This document shows positions 37,954-45,591 of a DNA stretch of 64,000 nt, one piece after another. The stretch's first letter is position 1. Each line of letters opens with the position of its first letter. This DNA comes from an uncultured Bacteroidia bacterium. Lineage in GTDB: Bacteria > Bacteroidota > Bacteroidia > Bacteroidales > Prolixibacteraceae. A model generated the notes under the pieces. That model was not told the origin of the DNA, did not search any database, and saw only the letters and a program-made list of their open reading frames with translations. A program made the translations under genes and the position numbers. The stretch covers positions 1 through 64,000 of the forward strand of contig CAIVCR010000049.1 of assembly GCA_903904515.1 (NCBI GenBank). The letters run 5' to 3'.

Positions 37954-38418
37954 ATGATTCAAAGAATTCAAACTCTTTACCTGTTGATTGCTGCAATATT
38001 ACTTGGAGCACTGTTTTTTGTCCCTTTCGCACAAATCGCTGTAAAAGATGGAGCCATATATCGTGCAGATTTGCTGGGAATCAATCCTGAAGGTATCAAT
38101 AAACCTGAACTTTTTCCGTTTAACTGGTTAATCCTGTTGATTTGGGGGGTAAGCATGATCCTATTGGTTGCTACCATTTTTTTGTTCAAAAACAGAAAAA
38201 TGCAAATCAGGCTTTCAATTATTGACAGTATTGTAAGTCTTATAATTACCGGGCTGATCTATTTAAAGATATGGTCGGTAGCAAAACAGTTGTCAGGTAC
38301 CTATGCATTTACTGTTTATTTGGTTTTTCCTGTCATAGCTGCCATTTTAATTTATTTGGCAATCAGGGCAATTAGGAAAGATGAATTACTTGTAAGATCT
38401 GTCGATAGAATCCGATAA
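37954..38418 (+). CDS. DUF4293 family membrane protein
   Basis: A 154-residue protein with four hydrophobic helices (about 7-28, 55-75, 84-104, 113-135). It begins MIQRIQTLYLLIAAILLGAL, the characteristic opening of DUF4293, a family found in Bacteroidota. The loop after helix 1 holds DGAIYRADLLGI. No catalytic residues stand out. It is a single gene between divergent and converging neighbours. Function unknown; a small inner-membrane protein. Confidence 0.85.
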   Translation: MIQRIQTLYLLIAAILLGALFFVPFAQIAVKDGAIYRADLLGINPEGINKPELFPFNWLILLIWGVSMILLVATIFLFKNRKMQIRLSIIDSIVSLIITGLIYLKIWSVAKQLSGTYAFTVYLVFPVIAAILIYLAIRAIRKDELLVRSVDRIR

Positions 38419-38424
38419 ACAGAA

Positions 38425-38883
38425 TCAGAATAGTGTGGAGAGTTTCTCACATACTTTTGACAAAAAACTTTCATCGTCAACAGTAAATGGAGCGGGCGAG
38501 TGTGAATCGATATCTATCTCAGCTCTAAACAGACCATTTTTAAGTATTGGCACCACGATTTCACTCTGGACATCCAGGCTGCAAGCGATGTAATTTCCTT
38601 CTTTCGTAACATCCTGAACGATTTTCAGCTTCAGACTCTCTGCTACCTGTCCGCATACTCCCTGCCCGACCGGAATTCTGGTATGCTCAGTCTGTTTTCC
38701 ACAATAGGGTCCCAAAATCAGTACAGTTTTATCCGCGTCAAGGAGATAAAATCCAACCCAGTCATAATGAAATACTTCATCCTTAAGTAAAATACAGGTG
38801 TTCAAAAGGATTTCATTACGCGAAATACCAGAGTCCATGAAGGTTTCTATTTCCTGAATAAGTTTGGAATAATTGGGTTTCAT
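38425..38883 (-). CDS. GAF-domain protein resembling free-methionine-(R)-sulfoxide reductase
   Basis: The start MKPNYSKLIQEIETFMDSG at 38883 fits the family; the frame extends to 38934 without similarity. The 152 residues are one GAF domain: YDWVGFYLLD, IPVGQGVCGQVAE, IACSLDVQSEIVVPI, AEIDIDSHSPAPF. In fRMsr three cysteines matter. Here two are present (GVCG and IACS), but the first, just before the RIP segment, is replaced (TEHTRIP has His). It may therefore use a different reducing route or only bind a ligand. It lies 63 bp downstream of pyrI. Confidence 0.82.
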   Translation of the reverse strand: MKPNYSKLIQEIETFMDSGISRNEILLNTCILLKDEVFHYDWVGFYLLDADKTVLILGPYCGKQTEHTRIPVGQGVCGQVAESLKLKIVQDVTKEGNYIACSLDVQSEIVVPILKNGLFRAEIDIDSHSPAPFTVDDESFLSKVCEKLSTLF

Positions 38884-38946
38884 TGCGATTAAGGAAGGTT
38901 GTAAAATGGAGAATAATTCTGTTGAGTTTAACAAATAAATTGAATA

Positions 38947-39399
38947 TCAGTAAAATAACATCTCATTCTCATTTGTTATTTTTTCACAATAGAAACATTT
39001 CATCGCAATAGGTTTGTTGGAGATTACCTCAAACCGTGTTGTGATTTTTTCGGCATTGGTAATGCATACCGGGTTAAAACAACTGACAATTCCTATGATC
39101 TCTTTCGGCGTATCAACAACCCGTTTTTCGATTACTTCATAATCACGGATGGTATTTAATTTGGCGTTGGGCGCTACAAGTGCAATTTTATTTACCTCTT
39201 CATCAGCAAAGAACCTGTTGGCTATCTTTATGATTGCCTTTGTTCCCATTGCTTTGCTGTCCAGATTGTTCCCAAATGTTACCATCTGGATGCACTCCTC
39301 TAATTTAAGGATTTTTATCACCTTAAAAAGTGCTTTTGTTGGAATGTGGTCAATCACTGTGCCATCTTTTATGGCGCTTACCTGGAGATGTTTTTCCAT
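38947..39399 (-). CDS. pyrI: Aspartate carbamoyltransferase regulatory chain
   Basis: A 150-residue protein with the allosteric domain (VSAIKDGTVIDHIPTKALFKV, binding nucleotide effectors) and a zinc domain with four ligands, Cys107, Cys112 (SCFNPVCITN), Cys135 and Cys138 (KCFYCEK). Length equals the enterobacterial protein. It joins catalytic trimers into the regulated holoenzyme at the first committed step of pyrimidine synthesis. It starts 17 bp after the pyrB stop. Confidence 0.97.
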   Translation of the reverse strand: MEKHLQVSAIKDGTVIDHIPTKALFKVIKILKLEECIQMVTFGNNLDSKAMGTKAIIKIANRFFADEEVNKIALVAPNAKLNTIRDYEVIEKRVVDTPKEIIGIVSCFNPVCITNAEKITTRFEVISNKPIAMKCFYCEKITNENEMLFY

Positions 39400-39416
39400 A
39401 ACAAAGAGGTGAAAAT

Positions 39417-40328
39417 TTATTTGAGGTTTAATAAATGGGCAATAATGGCCATACGGGTAAACACTCCGTTTTTTGCCTGGGTAAAGTAATAGGCCTTAGG
39501 ATTACTATCCACATCGGTATGAATTTCGTTAATCCGTGGCAGGGGATGAAGAATCCGCATGTTCTCCTTCGTATCTTTCAACATCTCGTTCCGAAGGATA
39601 TAGACATTTTTAACTTTCTCATATTCAACAGGATCAATAAATCTCTCCTTTTGTACACGCGTCATATAAATGATGTCCGCTGCATTAATGATATCGGTAA
39701 ATTCAGCATGTTCAAAGTAGCGGATCCCTTTGGATGTCAGGTGAATTTTATATTCATTGGGTAAGGCAAGCTCAGGTGGTGCTATGAAATTAAAAATCGG
39801 GTTTTCAAATTGAAGCATGGCCATCAACAGACTGTGAACAGTACGACCGTATTTGAGATCCCCTACCAAAAATAGATTTATATTATCCAGACTCCCCTGC
39901 GTTTTAATTATTGAATACATATCCAGTAATGTTTGCGAGGGGTGCTGATTTGAACCATCCCCTGCATTTATTACCGGAACACTCGAAACCTCAGAAGCAT
40001 ATCGGGCACTCCCTTCCATCGGATGGCGCATAATAATCATATCTGCATAATTGCTCACCATTTTAATGGTGTCGTGCAGGGTTTCTCCCTTCGAAACGCT
40101 GGAGGAGGATGAATCTGAAAAACCGATTATTTTTCCACCAAGCCTGTTGATGGCAGTCTCGAAACTTAATCGTGTACGCGTAGAAGGTTCGAAAAAAAGT
40201 GTGGCAATAACTTTACCCTGAAGCAGCTTCTGATTGGGATTGGCCTCAAAATCTTCTGCGAGATGCATTATTTTAAGGTACTCCTCTTTCGTGAAGTCTG
40301 TGATTGAAATGAGACTTTTGGCGTTCAT
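39417..40328 (-). CDS. pyrB: Aspartate carbamoyltransferase catalytic chain
   Basis: A 303-residue enzyme with the carbamoyl-phosphate motif [12 protein letters not shown] (residues 47-58), the active-site loop [25 protein letters not shown], and the aspartate-binding HPLPRINEI near 260-268. It makes carbamoyl-aspartate from carbamoyl phosphate and aspartate in the cytoplasm. All key residues are present. It forms a two-gene operon with pyrI. Confidence 0.98.
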   Translation of the reverse strand: MNAKSLISITDFTKEEYLKIMHLAEDFEANPNQKLLQGKVIATLFFEPSTRTRLSFETAINRLGGKIIGFSDSSSSSVSKGETLHDTIKMVSNYADMIIMRHPMEGSARYASEVSSVPVINAGDGSNQHPSQTLLDMYSIIKTQGSLDNINLFLVGDLKYGRTVHSLLMAMLQFENPIFNFIAPPELALPNEYKIHLTSKGIRYFEHAEFTDIINAADIIYMTRVQKERFIDPVEYEKVKNVYILRNEMLKDTKENMRILHPLPRINEIHTDVDSNPKAYYFTQAKNGVFTRMAIIAHLLNLK

Positions 40329-40394
40329 GAGTGTATTATTTTGTGTTTCTTACAAATATATAAAATTCAGCCGTTTTTGAGTAAGGACATTGTA

Positions 40395-41009
40395 CTAGTT
40401 ATTTCCAATTATTTTTGCTTCAAGGTTGTCAATTTTTTCAAGTTTCTCTATCACTGTTGGTATCAGATCTTTTCTGACCATAACCTTTAGCTCGCAGGAG
40501 AGATCATATTTGCTCTCTATGGTTTCAAGTTCATACTCTTTTATTAGTGTCATGAGGTCATTCATGGCCAGGTAATTAAAATTAATATCAATGACCGACT
40601 CAACAATTTTTTCAATCTTCATGGCATTGCTAAGCGCTTCTGAGGCGGCCTGTTTGTAGGCATTGGTCAGGCCACTTGTTCCCAGAAGTACTCCGCCAAA
40701 ATATCGTACTACAATGACCAGAATATCGGTCAACTCGTTCTGCTGGATCTGGCCGAGAATTGGGCGTCCTGCTGTTCCGGAAGGTTCGCCGTCATCATTT
40801 AAGCGGAAAAACTGGTTGTCGGCTCCAAGACGCCACGCAAAGCAATGATGCCTTGCACTGTGATGTTCTTTTTTTACCTTTTGGATATGCTCTTTAATTT
40901 GTTGTTCCCCCGATACCGGAAAGGCATAGGCAATAAATTTACTCCCCTTCTCTTTATAGATCCCTTCAGAGGATGCCTTAATCGTTTTATAGGTATCGGT
41001 GTATTCCAT
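40395..41009 (-). CDS. YigZ/IMPACT family protein
   Basis: A 204-residue protein with the family core: EKGSKFIAYAFPV near 20-32, HHSARHHCFAWRLG near 50-63, DDGEPSGTAGRPIL near 73-86 and VVRYFGGVLLGTSGL near 101-115, followed by an EF-G-domain-V-like C-terminus (residues 130-204). In bacteria its role is not settled; the eukaryotic relatives bind GCN1 in translation control. It is a single gene between pyrB and dnaA. Confidence 0.93.
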   Translation of the reverse strand: MEYTDTYKTIKASSEGIYKEKGSKFIAYAFPVSGEQQIKEHIQKVKKEHHSARHHCFAWRLGADNQFFRLNDDGEPSGTAGRPILGQIQQNELTDILVIVVRYFGGVLLGTSGLTNAYKQAASEALSNAMKIEKIVESVIDINFNYLAMNDLMTLIKEYELETIESKYDLSCELKVMVRKDLIPTVIEKLEKIDNLEAKIIGNN

Positions 41010-41060
41010 ATAACCGGAAAACGTTGTTAGGTACTTTCAGATTCTAAAAAAATCTGAAAA

Positions 41061-41086
41061 AAAAGCAGACTAATGAGCCTGCTTTT
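41061..41086 (-). terminator. Intrinsic terminator after dnaA
   Basis: aaaagcag (41061-41068) pairs perfectly with ctgctttt (41079-41086). On the minus strand the stem is followed by a run of eight T and lies 10 bp after the dnaA stop. Confidence 0.85.
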
Positions 41087-41096
41087 AATTAAATAT

Positions 41097-42527
41097 TTAA
41101 TACTTTAATCTGTTTTCTATTTCGTCAAGGTAGACTTTGAAATTTTTGTCGGTATCTTTCAGATTGGCAACAGTACGACATGCATGAAGCACCGTGGCAT
41201 GATCTTTTCCCCCTATTTGAGATCCAATCGTAGCAAGTGATGATTTGGTCATACTTTTAGAGAAATACATCGCAATTTGCCGGGCCTGAACGGTCTCCCG
41301 TTTACGCGTCTTAATACCCAGGGAATCGACAGGTAAATTAAAATAGTCGCAAACAGTTTTAGCAATATAATCGATGGTAATCTCTTTGACAGAGCATTTT
41401 ACCAACTTATTAATCATTTTTATCGCCAGATCAACATTGATCTCCTTCTTGTTGAGAGTCGCCTGCGCTAATAAGGAGATTAATGCCCCTTCAAGTTCGC
41501 GGACATTACTGGTGATATGAGACGCAATATATTCAAGGACCTCTTCAGGAATTACAATCCCGTCTTTGTAAATTTTCTTCCGAAGAATATTCATGCGTGT
41601 TTCAAAATCGGGAACCTGCAGGTCGGCTGTAAGGCCCCATTTAAAACGGGAAAGTAAGCGTTGTTCGAGCCCCTTTAATTCAATAGGTGGCTTGTCGGAG
41701 GTCAGTATGAGCTGTTTTCCGGTTTGATGAAGGTGATTAAAGATGTGAAAAAATGTCTCCTGGGTTTTCTCTTTCCCGGCAAATTCCTGAACATCATCAA
41801 TGATTAATACATCAATCATCTGATAGAAATGGAGAAAGTCATTCCGATTGTTGTTTCGTGTGGCCTCCGAAAACTGGGTCTGAAATTTATTGGCATTTAC
41901 ATATAAGACAATCTTTTCCGGAAATCTCTCCTTAACTTCTATTCCTATCGCCTGTGCGAGGTGTGTTTTACCAAGCCCGTTATTTCCATACAACATTAAC
42001 GGATTGAATGCTGTCCCTCCCGGTTTTTGAGCTACAGCATAACTTGCACTGCGTGCCAGCCTGTTGCATTCACCTTCAATGAAATTATCGAATGTGTTGT
42101 CTTGTTTTAGCTGAGGATCAATATTTAGTTTCTGAATTCCTGGAATTACAAATGGATTCTTGATTGTACTATCATCATGGAAAGATGAGGCTGTTATAGG
42201 TCTGTTTTTTAAATTGTTATTTTGATTTGTAGGAATCTTTACTGTATATGGCTTATTATTGGCATTGAGATTATTATCGACAACAACACTGTATTCCAGT
42301 TTTGCACCTGCTCCAAGTTCTTTTCTTAACGTTTTCCTGAGAATATCAATATACTGCTCCTCAAGATACTCGTAAAAAAATGGACTTGGAACCTGAATAG
42401 TAAGAATATCGTTATCCAGCTTAATGGGAACAATTGGTTCAAACCAGGTTCGGTAGCTTATAAAAGGCACATTGTCTTTAATAATCCTCAGACAATTTTC
42501 CCAGATATTTTGATGATCTCTGTTCAT
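41097..42527 (-). CDS. dnaA: Chromosomal replication initiator DnaA
   Basis: A 476-residue protein with domain I (NIWENCLRIIKDNVPFISYRTWFEPI), a variable linker, the AAA+ domain with Walker A YGNNGLGKTHLAQ near 180-192, Walker B VLIIDDVQEF near 237-246, and the C-terminal DNA-binding domain with the signature GGKDHATVLHACRT near 438-451. It binds DnaA boxes and opens the origin. The neighbours are not the usual dnaN/recF, as is common in Bacteroidota. The gap upstream of it shows no DnaA-box cluster. Confidence 0.98.
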   Translation of the reverse strand: MNRDHQNIWENCLRIIKDNVPFISYRTWFEPIVPIKLDNDILTIQVPSPFFYEYLEEQYIDILRKTLRKELGAGAKLEYSVVVDNNLNANNKPYTVKIPTNQNNNLKNRPITASSFHDDSTIKNPFVIPGIQKLNIDPQLKQDNTFDNFIEGECNRLARSASYAVAQKPGGTAFNPLMLYGNNGLGKTHLAQAIGIEVKERFPEKIVLYVNANKFQTQFSEATRNNNRNDFLHFYQMIDVLIIDDVQEFAGKEKTQETFFHIFNHLHQTGKQLILTSDKPPIELKGLEQRLLSRFKWGLTADLQVPDFETRMNILRKKIYKDGIVIPEEVLEYIASHITSNVRELEGALISLLAQATLNKKEINVDLAIKMINKLVKCSVKEITIDYIAKTVCDYFNLPVDSLGIKTRKRETVQARQIAMYFSKSMTKSSLATIGSQIGGKDHATVLHACRTVANLKDTDKNFKVYLDEIENRLKY

Positions 42528-42866
42528 TTAAGATTTAGGCTCTTGTAATATTTGAACTTCATTTTTATTTCTTCAACTGCAAAGCTTCAATAAATTTAGC
42601 AGGAAAAAAACTGTCTTTATTCTTGCATAATTCCATGCTTTTAATCCTCAGTTTATTGACTCCCAATAATTTTTAATAAAAACGCAAGAATCTGATTATC
42701 AGATATATACATTTAATTAATTTGCAAGCAATTGATTCTATGTGTTTTGCAGAAAATTAATTCTGACAAACTTTTTAAGAATTGAATGCTTGAGATTGGA
42801 TAAGGAAAGCAGATTAATTGTTACTTTCCGTTTGGTTAAAAGTAAGCAAAAATAAAATGGTAAAAA
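42528..42866. other. Gene-free gap upstream of dnaA
   Basis: This 339-bp A/T-rich stretch lies between the MCE gene's stop and the dnaA start. It was checked for TTATCCACA-type DnaA boxes and none was found on either strand, so it is not supported as the replication origin. The only exact TAnnTTTG-type match (minus strand, 42847-42854) is more than 300 bp from dnaA and is not convincing. Confidence 0.6.
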
Positions 42867-44126
42867 TTATTTTTTATTCAATTTTAAACCATTTTTCAAA
42901 CTAATTTCTTTTCCATTTTTGAAACATTTTAAAATGGCCTCAGGAAAAGCACCTTGCACCTTATTTAGAATCATTCTAACTTTATCGTAGGATGAATATT
43001 GTGCTGTAGAATAGTAATAGATGTCTCCTGATTTTGTTTCAAAAACCTCTTCAATCCCTTTAAATATAGGGGATGTTAGCGTTACAGGAGACGGGGAGGC
43101 GAATAGCTGAACTTTAAAGGTAACAGAATCAGCTAATTGCGCATCAGATGGGGTGACAATGTTGATTTTTCGGCCAAAGTCCAATGCCGAGAAATGAACA
43201 TATCTTTTCGGATTTAGTCGGAAATCGACAAGCAGACGATTGAGATTCTCGGTTGAATAATTGATATTTTGATATAATCTCGGATCGTTGACCAAAAGGC
43301 TAAGTGTACCATTGGAAGTATCTATTTTATTCAGGATTCTGTTCAAATCAACCACTGACCCATCGATATGTTTGATGGTTTTATTGATCTCCATTTTAGA
43401 CAGGGAATCACTAAAGGTGGAGAAATTATTCATTATATGGCCGAGCTTTTCTGAGTTAACCTTTAGGTTTCCAGTTATTTCGCCGATATTTGAGAAAGTT
43501 GAAGCGAGGCTCTTCTTCTGACCGCCGATTACCTCGTTTAATGAGGCAGAGATATTTTCCAGATTGGTCATTGTCGAATGGATTTGCCGGATACTTTCAG
43601 TGATATTGTGCTGTGAATCATCGTTCATTATTTTTGATGCTTTCGATACAATCGAATCCAGGTTCTCGATTAGCCGTTCAGCCTTGGCTTTTATCGGTGC
43701 AATTTGTTCATTGACCTGCTGCATGATATCAACGTCCATCTGAGATTTAAGCGTATCATTAGCTTGTAATAATTTGTCCGATTTTCCAAGATTGAGTTTA
43801 ACTACCTTAGATCCCAGAAGATCGCTGCTGGCAATTTGGGCTGACGTTCCTGAAGGAAGCGGAAAATTATTGTGAAGTGCAATCTTGACAATCAAATCTC
43901 CCGATAAATCTTCGGCAAAATAGATCTCCCTGACATATCCGACTTTCAAACCGTTTAGGGTAACTAAGGTTGTTGCAGTAAGACCTCCGACATTTTTATA
44001 TCGGGCATAGAAGACTTTTTCTGTTCTGAAAATGTCTCTCCCCTTGAGAAAATTAATACCCCAGATTAAAAGGGTGAGGCAAAGAACAACCAGAATTCCA
44101 ATTTTTGATGTTTTTGTAAGCTTCAT
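42867..44126 (-). CDS. MCE/MlaD-type lipid transport protein with C-terminal SPOR-like domain
   Basis: A 419-residue protein anchored by one N-terminal membrane helix (about 8-24). An MCE domain follows at about 35-115 (VFYARYKNVGGLTATTLV ... NGLKVGYV), then a long helical region (about 130-290) with repeated polar heptads. The last 80 residues (about 334-412) begin VTFKVQLFASP and have the strand-helix pattern of a SPOR-like peptidoglycan-binding domain. MCE proteins shuttle phospholipids between the two membranes; no MlaE/MlaF genes are adjacent. It is 67 bp downstream of the amidase gene, which ends in the same kind of domain. Confidence 0.88.
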   Translation of the reverse strand: MKLTKTSKIGILVVLCLTLLIWGINFLKGRDIFRTEKVFYARYKNVGGLTATTLVTLNGLKVGYVREIYFAEDLSGDLIVKIALHNNFPLPSGTSAQIASSDLLGSKVVKLNLGKSDKLLQANDTLKSQMDVDIMQQVNEQIAPIKAKAERLIENLDSIVSKASKIMNDDSQHNITESIRQIHSTMTNLENISASLNEVIGGQKKSLASTFSNIGEITGNLKVNSEKLGHIMNNFSTFSDSLSKMEINKTIKHIDGSVVDLNRILNKIDTSNGTLSLLVNDPRLYQNINYSTENLNRLLVDFRLNPKRYVHFSALDFGRKINIVTPSDAQLADSVTFKVQLFASPSPVTLTSPIFKGIEEVFETKSGDIYYYSTAQYSSYDKVRMILNKVQGAFPEAILKCFKNGKEISLKNGLKLNKK

Positions 44127-44193
44127 TTCAGGATAATTTCAAATTATTTGCGAAAATACAAAGGATTAAGGTGTAAAAAAAGGGAAAACCCAC

Positions 44194-45462
44194 TTACCTG
44201 GTTTTAATTATCTCCTTAATTGGAACTGGCTGACCGTTTTTAAAAGCAATAATAAAGGCATCGGGGATTAACAGCCTCGTTGCAGCAAGGCTCTTTTTTG
44301 CTTCTGCAAACGATTTTGTTTCAAGACAGTAGTATTTATGATATCCCTCAATAGTGAATTCGGAAACATTTTTTATCCCTTTAAACAACCTGGAGTTGAG
44401 CGGAAGTTTCTTGGGGTAGGCAGATATTTGAATCGCAAAGGTAACCTGATCGGCATCAGGTGATGGCTTCCTAATTTCTTTAACAACCGGATGACGATCT
44501 TTGCTGACTTTTACATTTAGTTGCACAACTGTATCAATTTTTTTAATCTCGGCAGTTTGCTGAGGTACCGGGGTTGCAGAGGGTTCATCATTCACCTCTG
44601 TTGGGAGATTTTCTGTGAATTTAAGATTTAACCGTGATTCGAATTTTGCCTTATACGCTTTAAAGGAGTTAAAAATGGAGAGTGCGAGAGTTTTTCTTCC
44701 GACTTCGCTCATCAGGTAATTCGCCTCTGACTTGTTACTCAGGTACCCGGTTTCAATAAGTACTGATGGCATGGCCGTTTCGCGAAGAACCAGAAATCCG
44801 GCTTGCCGGACATCTCTGTTAGCCCGTTGAGCATGTTTCCGAAAAGAATCCTGAAGAATGCCAGCAAATTCAACACTTTGATCAATATTCGTATCCTGTA
44901 TCAGCTCAAACATGATGTATGATTCAGATAGATTTGGATTAAATCCTTCGTACCTTGTAGAATAATCTTTTTCCATTAAAATGACGCTGTTCTCTTTCTT
45001 TGCCACATTGAGGTTATCTTCTGTCCGATGTAGTCCCAAAACATAGGTTTCAGTCCCCTTTATGGTTGGAGAAGCACAAAAATTAGCATGAATAGAGATG
45101 AAAAGATCAGCATTATTCTTATTTGCAATTACTGAACGTTCGAAAAGGGGGACAAAATTATCGGTACTTCGGGTATAAATGACCTTTATGCCAGGAATTC
45201 TCTCTTTGATAAGATTACCAAGTTTTAACGCAATAGCCAGAACAATGTCTTTTTCACAGGCTTTTCCGACCATTGCACCGGGGTCTTTACCCCCGTGACC
45301 AGCATCTATCACAACTGTTCCTAGCCCTTTGTTCTCCTTTCTTTTTCCATACAATGGGCTGATGATTAGTAAAATAACAATCATTAAAAGCAACTTGCAA
45401 GTAGGACTCGAACCGTAGAGGCTTTTGCTATATCTTTTCTCCATTGTGATTTGCAGTGTCAT
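44194..45462 (-). CDS. N-acetylmuramoyl-L-alanine amidase (Amidase_3) with C-terminal SPOR-like domain
   Basis: A 422-residue exported protein. The hydrophobic segment KLLLMIVILLIISPLYG near 23-39 is the signal; a second ATG at 45444 is an alternative start that fits a signal peptide equally well. The amidase domain (about 48-270) has TVVIDAGHGGKDPGA (zinc His), FISIHANFCASP (second His) and SVLIETGYLSN (catalytic Glu). It removes stem peptides from glycan strands, usually for daughter-cell separation. Residues about 337-415 begin VTFAIQISAYP and resemble the C-terminus of the MCE gene downstream. It is divergent from the LptD-like gene. Confidence 0.93.
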   Translation of the reverse strand: MTLQITMEKRYSKSLYGSSPTCKLLLMIVILLIISPLYGKRKENKGLGTVVIDAGHGGKDPGAMVGKACEKDIVLAIALKLGNLIKERIPGIKVIYTRSTDNFVPLFERSVIANKNNADLFISIHANFCASPTIKGTETYVLGLHRTEDNLNVAKKENSVILMEKDYSTRYEGFNPNLSESYIMFELIQDTNIDQSVEFAGILQDSFRKHAQRANRDVRQAGFLVLRETAMPSVLIETGYLSNKSEANYLMSEVGRKTLALSIFNSFKAYKAKFESRLNLKFTENLPTEVNDEPSATPVPQQTAEIKKIDTVVQLNVKVSKDRHPVVKEIRKPSPDADQVTFAIQISAYPKKLPLNSRLFKGIKNVSEFTIEGYHKYYCLETKSFAEAKKSLAATRLLIPDAFIIAFKNGQPVPIKEIIKTR

Positions 45463-45475
45463 GGATTATTTATTA

Positions 45476-45483
45476 CAAAAATA
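45476..45483 (-). promoter_or_regulatory. Candidate -7 element of the amidase gene
   Basis: On the minus strand this reads TATTTTTG, an exact TAnnTTTG match, 13 bp upstream of the longer start and 31 bp upstream of the shorter. No clear -33 partner is seen. Confidence 0.35.
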
Positions 45484-45532
45484 GAAGATTAAATTATTTT
45501 TTAGTGTTGTAAGTTTCTCTAATTGGTTTTTC

Positions 45533-45540
45533 TACTTTTG
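45533..45540 (+). promoter_or_regulatory. Candidate -7 element of the LptD-like gene
   Basis: TACTTTTG matches TAnnTTTG exactly, 51 bp upstream of the TTG start at 45592. A TTG at 45507-45509 is a possible -33 element, with a slightly long spacing of 23 bp. Confidence 0.4.
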
Positions 45541-45591
45541 CCCTTGCAATTTATTGCGTTGAAATTAGATTTAACTTGATTTGGAAAAGTT

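Noticed and set aside
42528-42866. Replication origin next to dnaA
   Set aside because: No DnaA-box cluster or iterons were found, and dnaA is often far from the origin in Bacteroidota.
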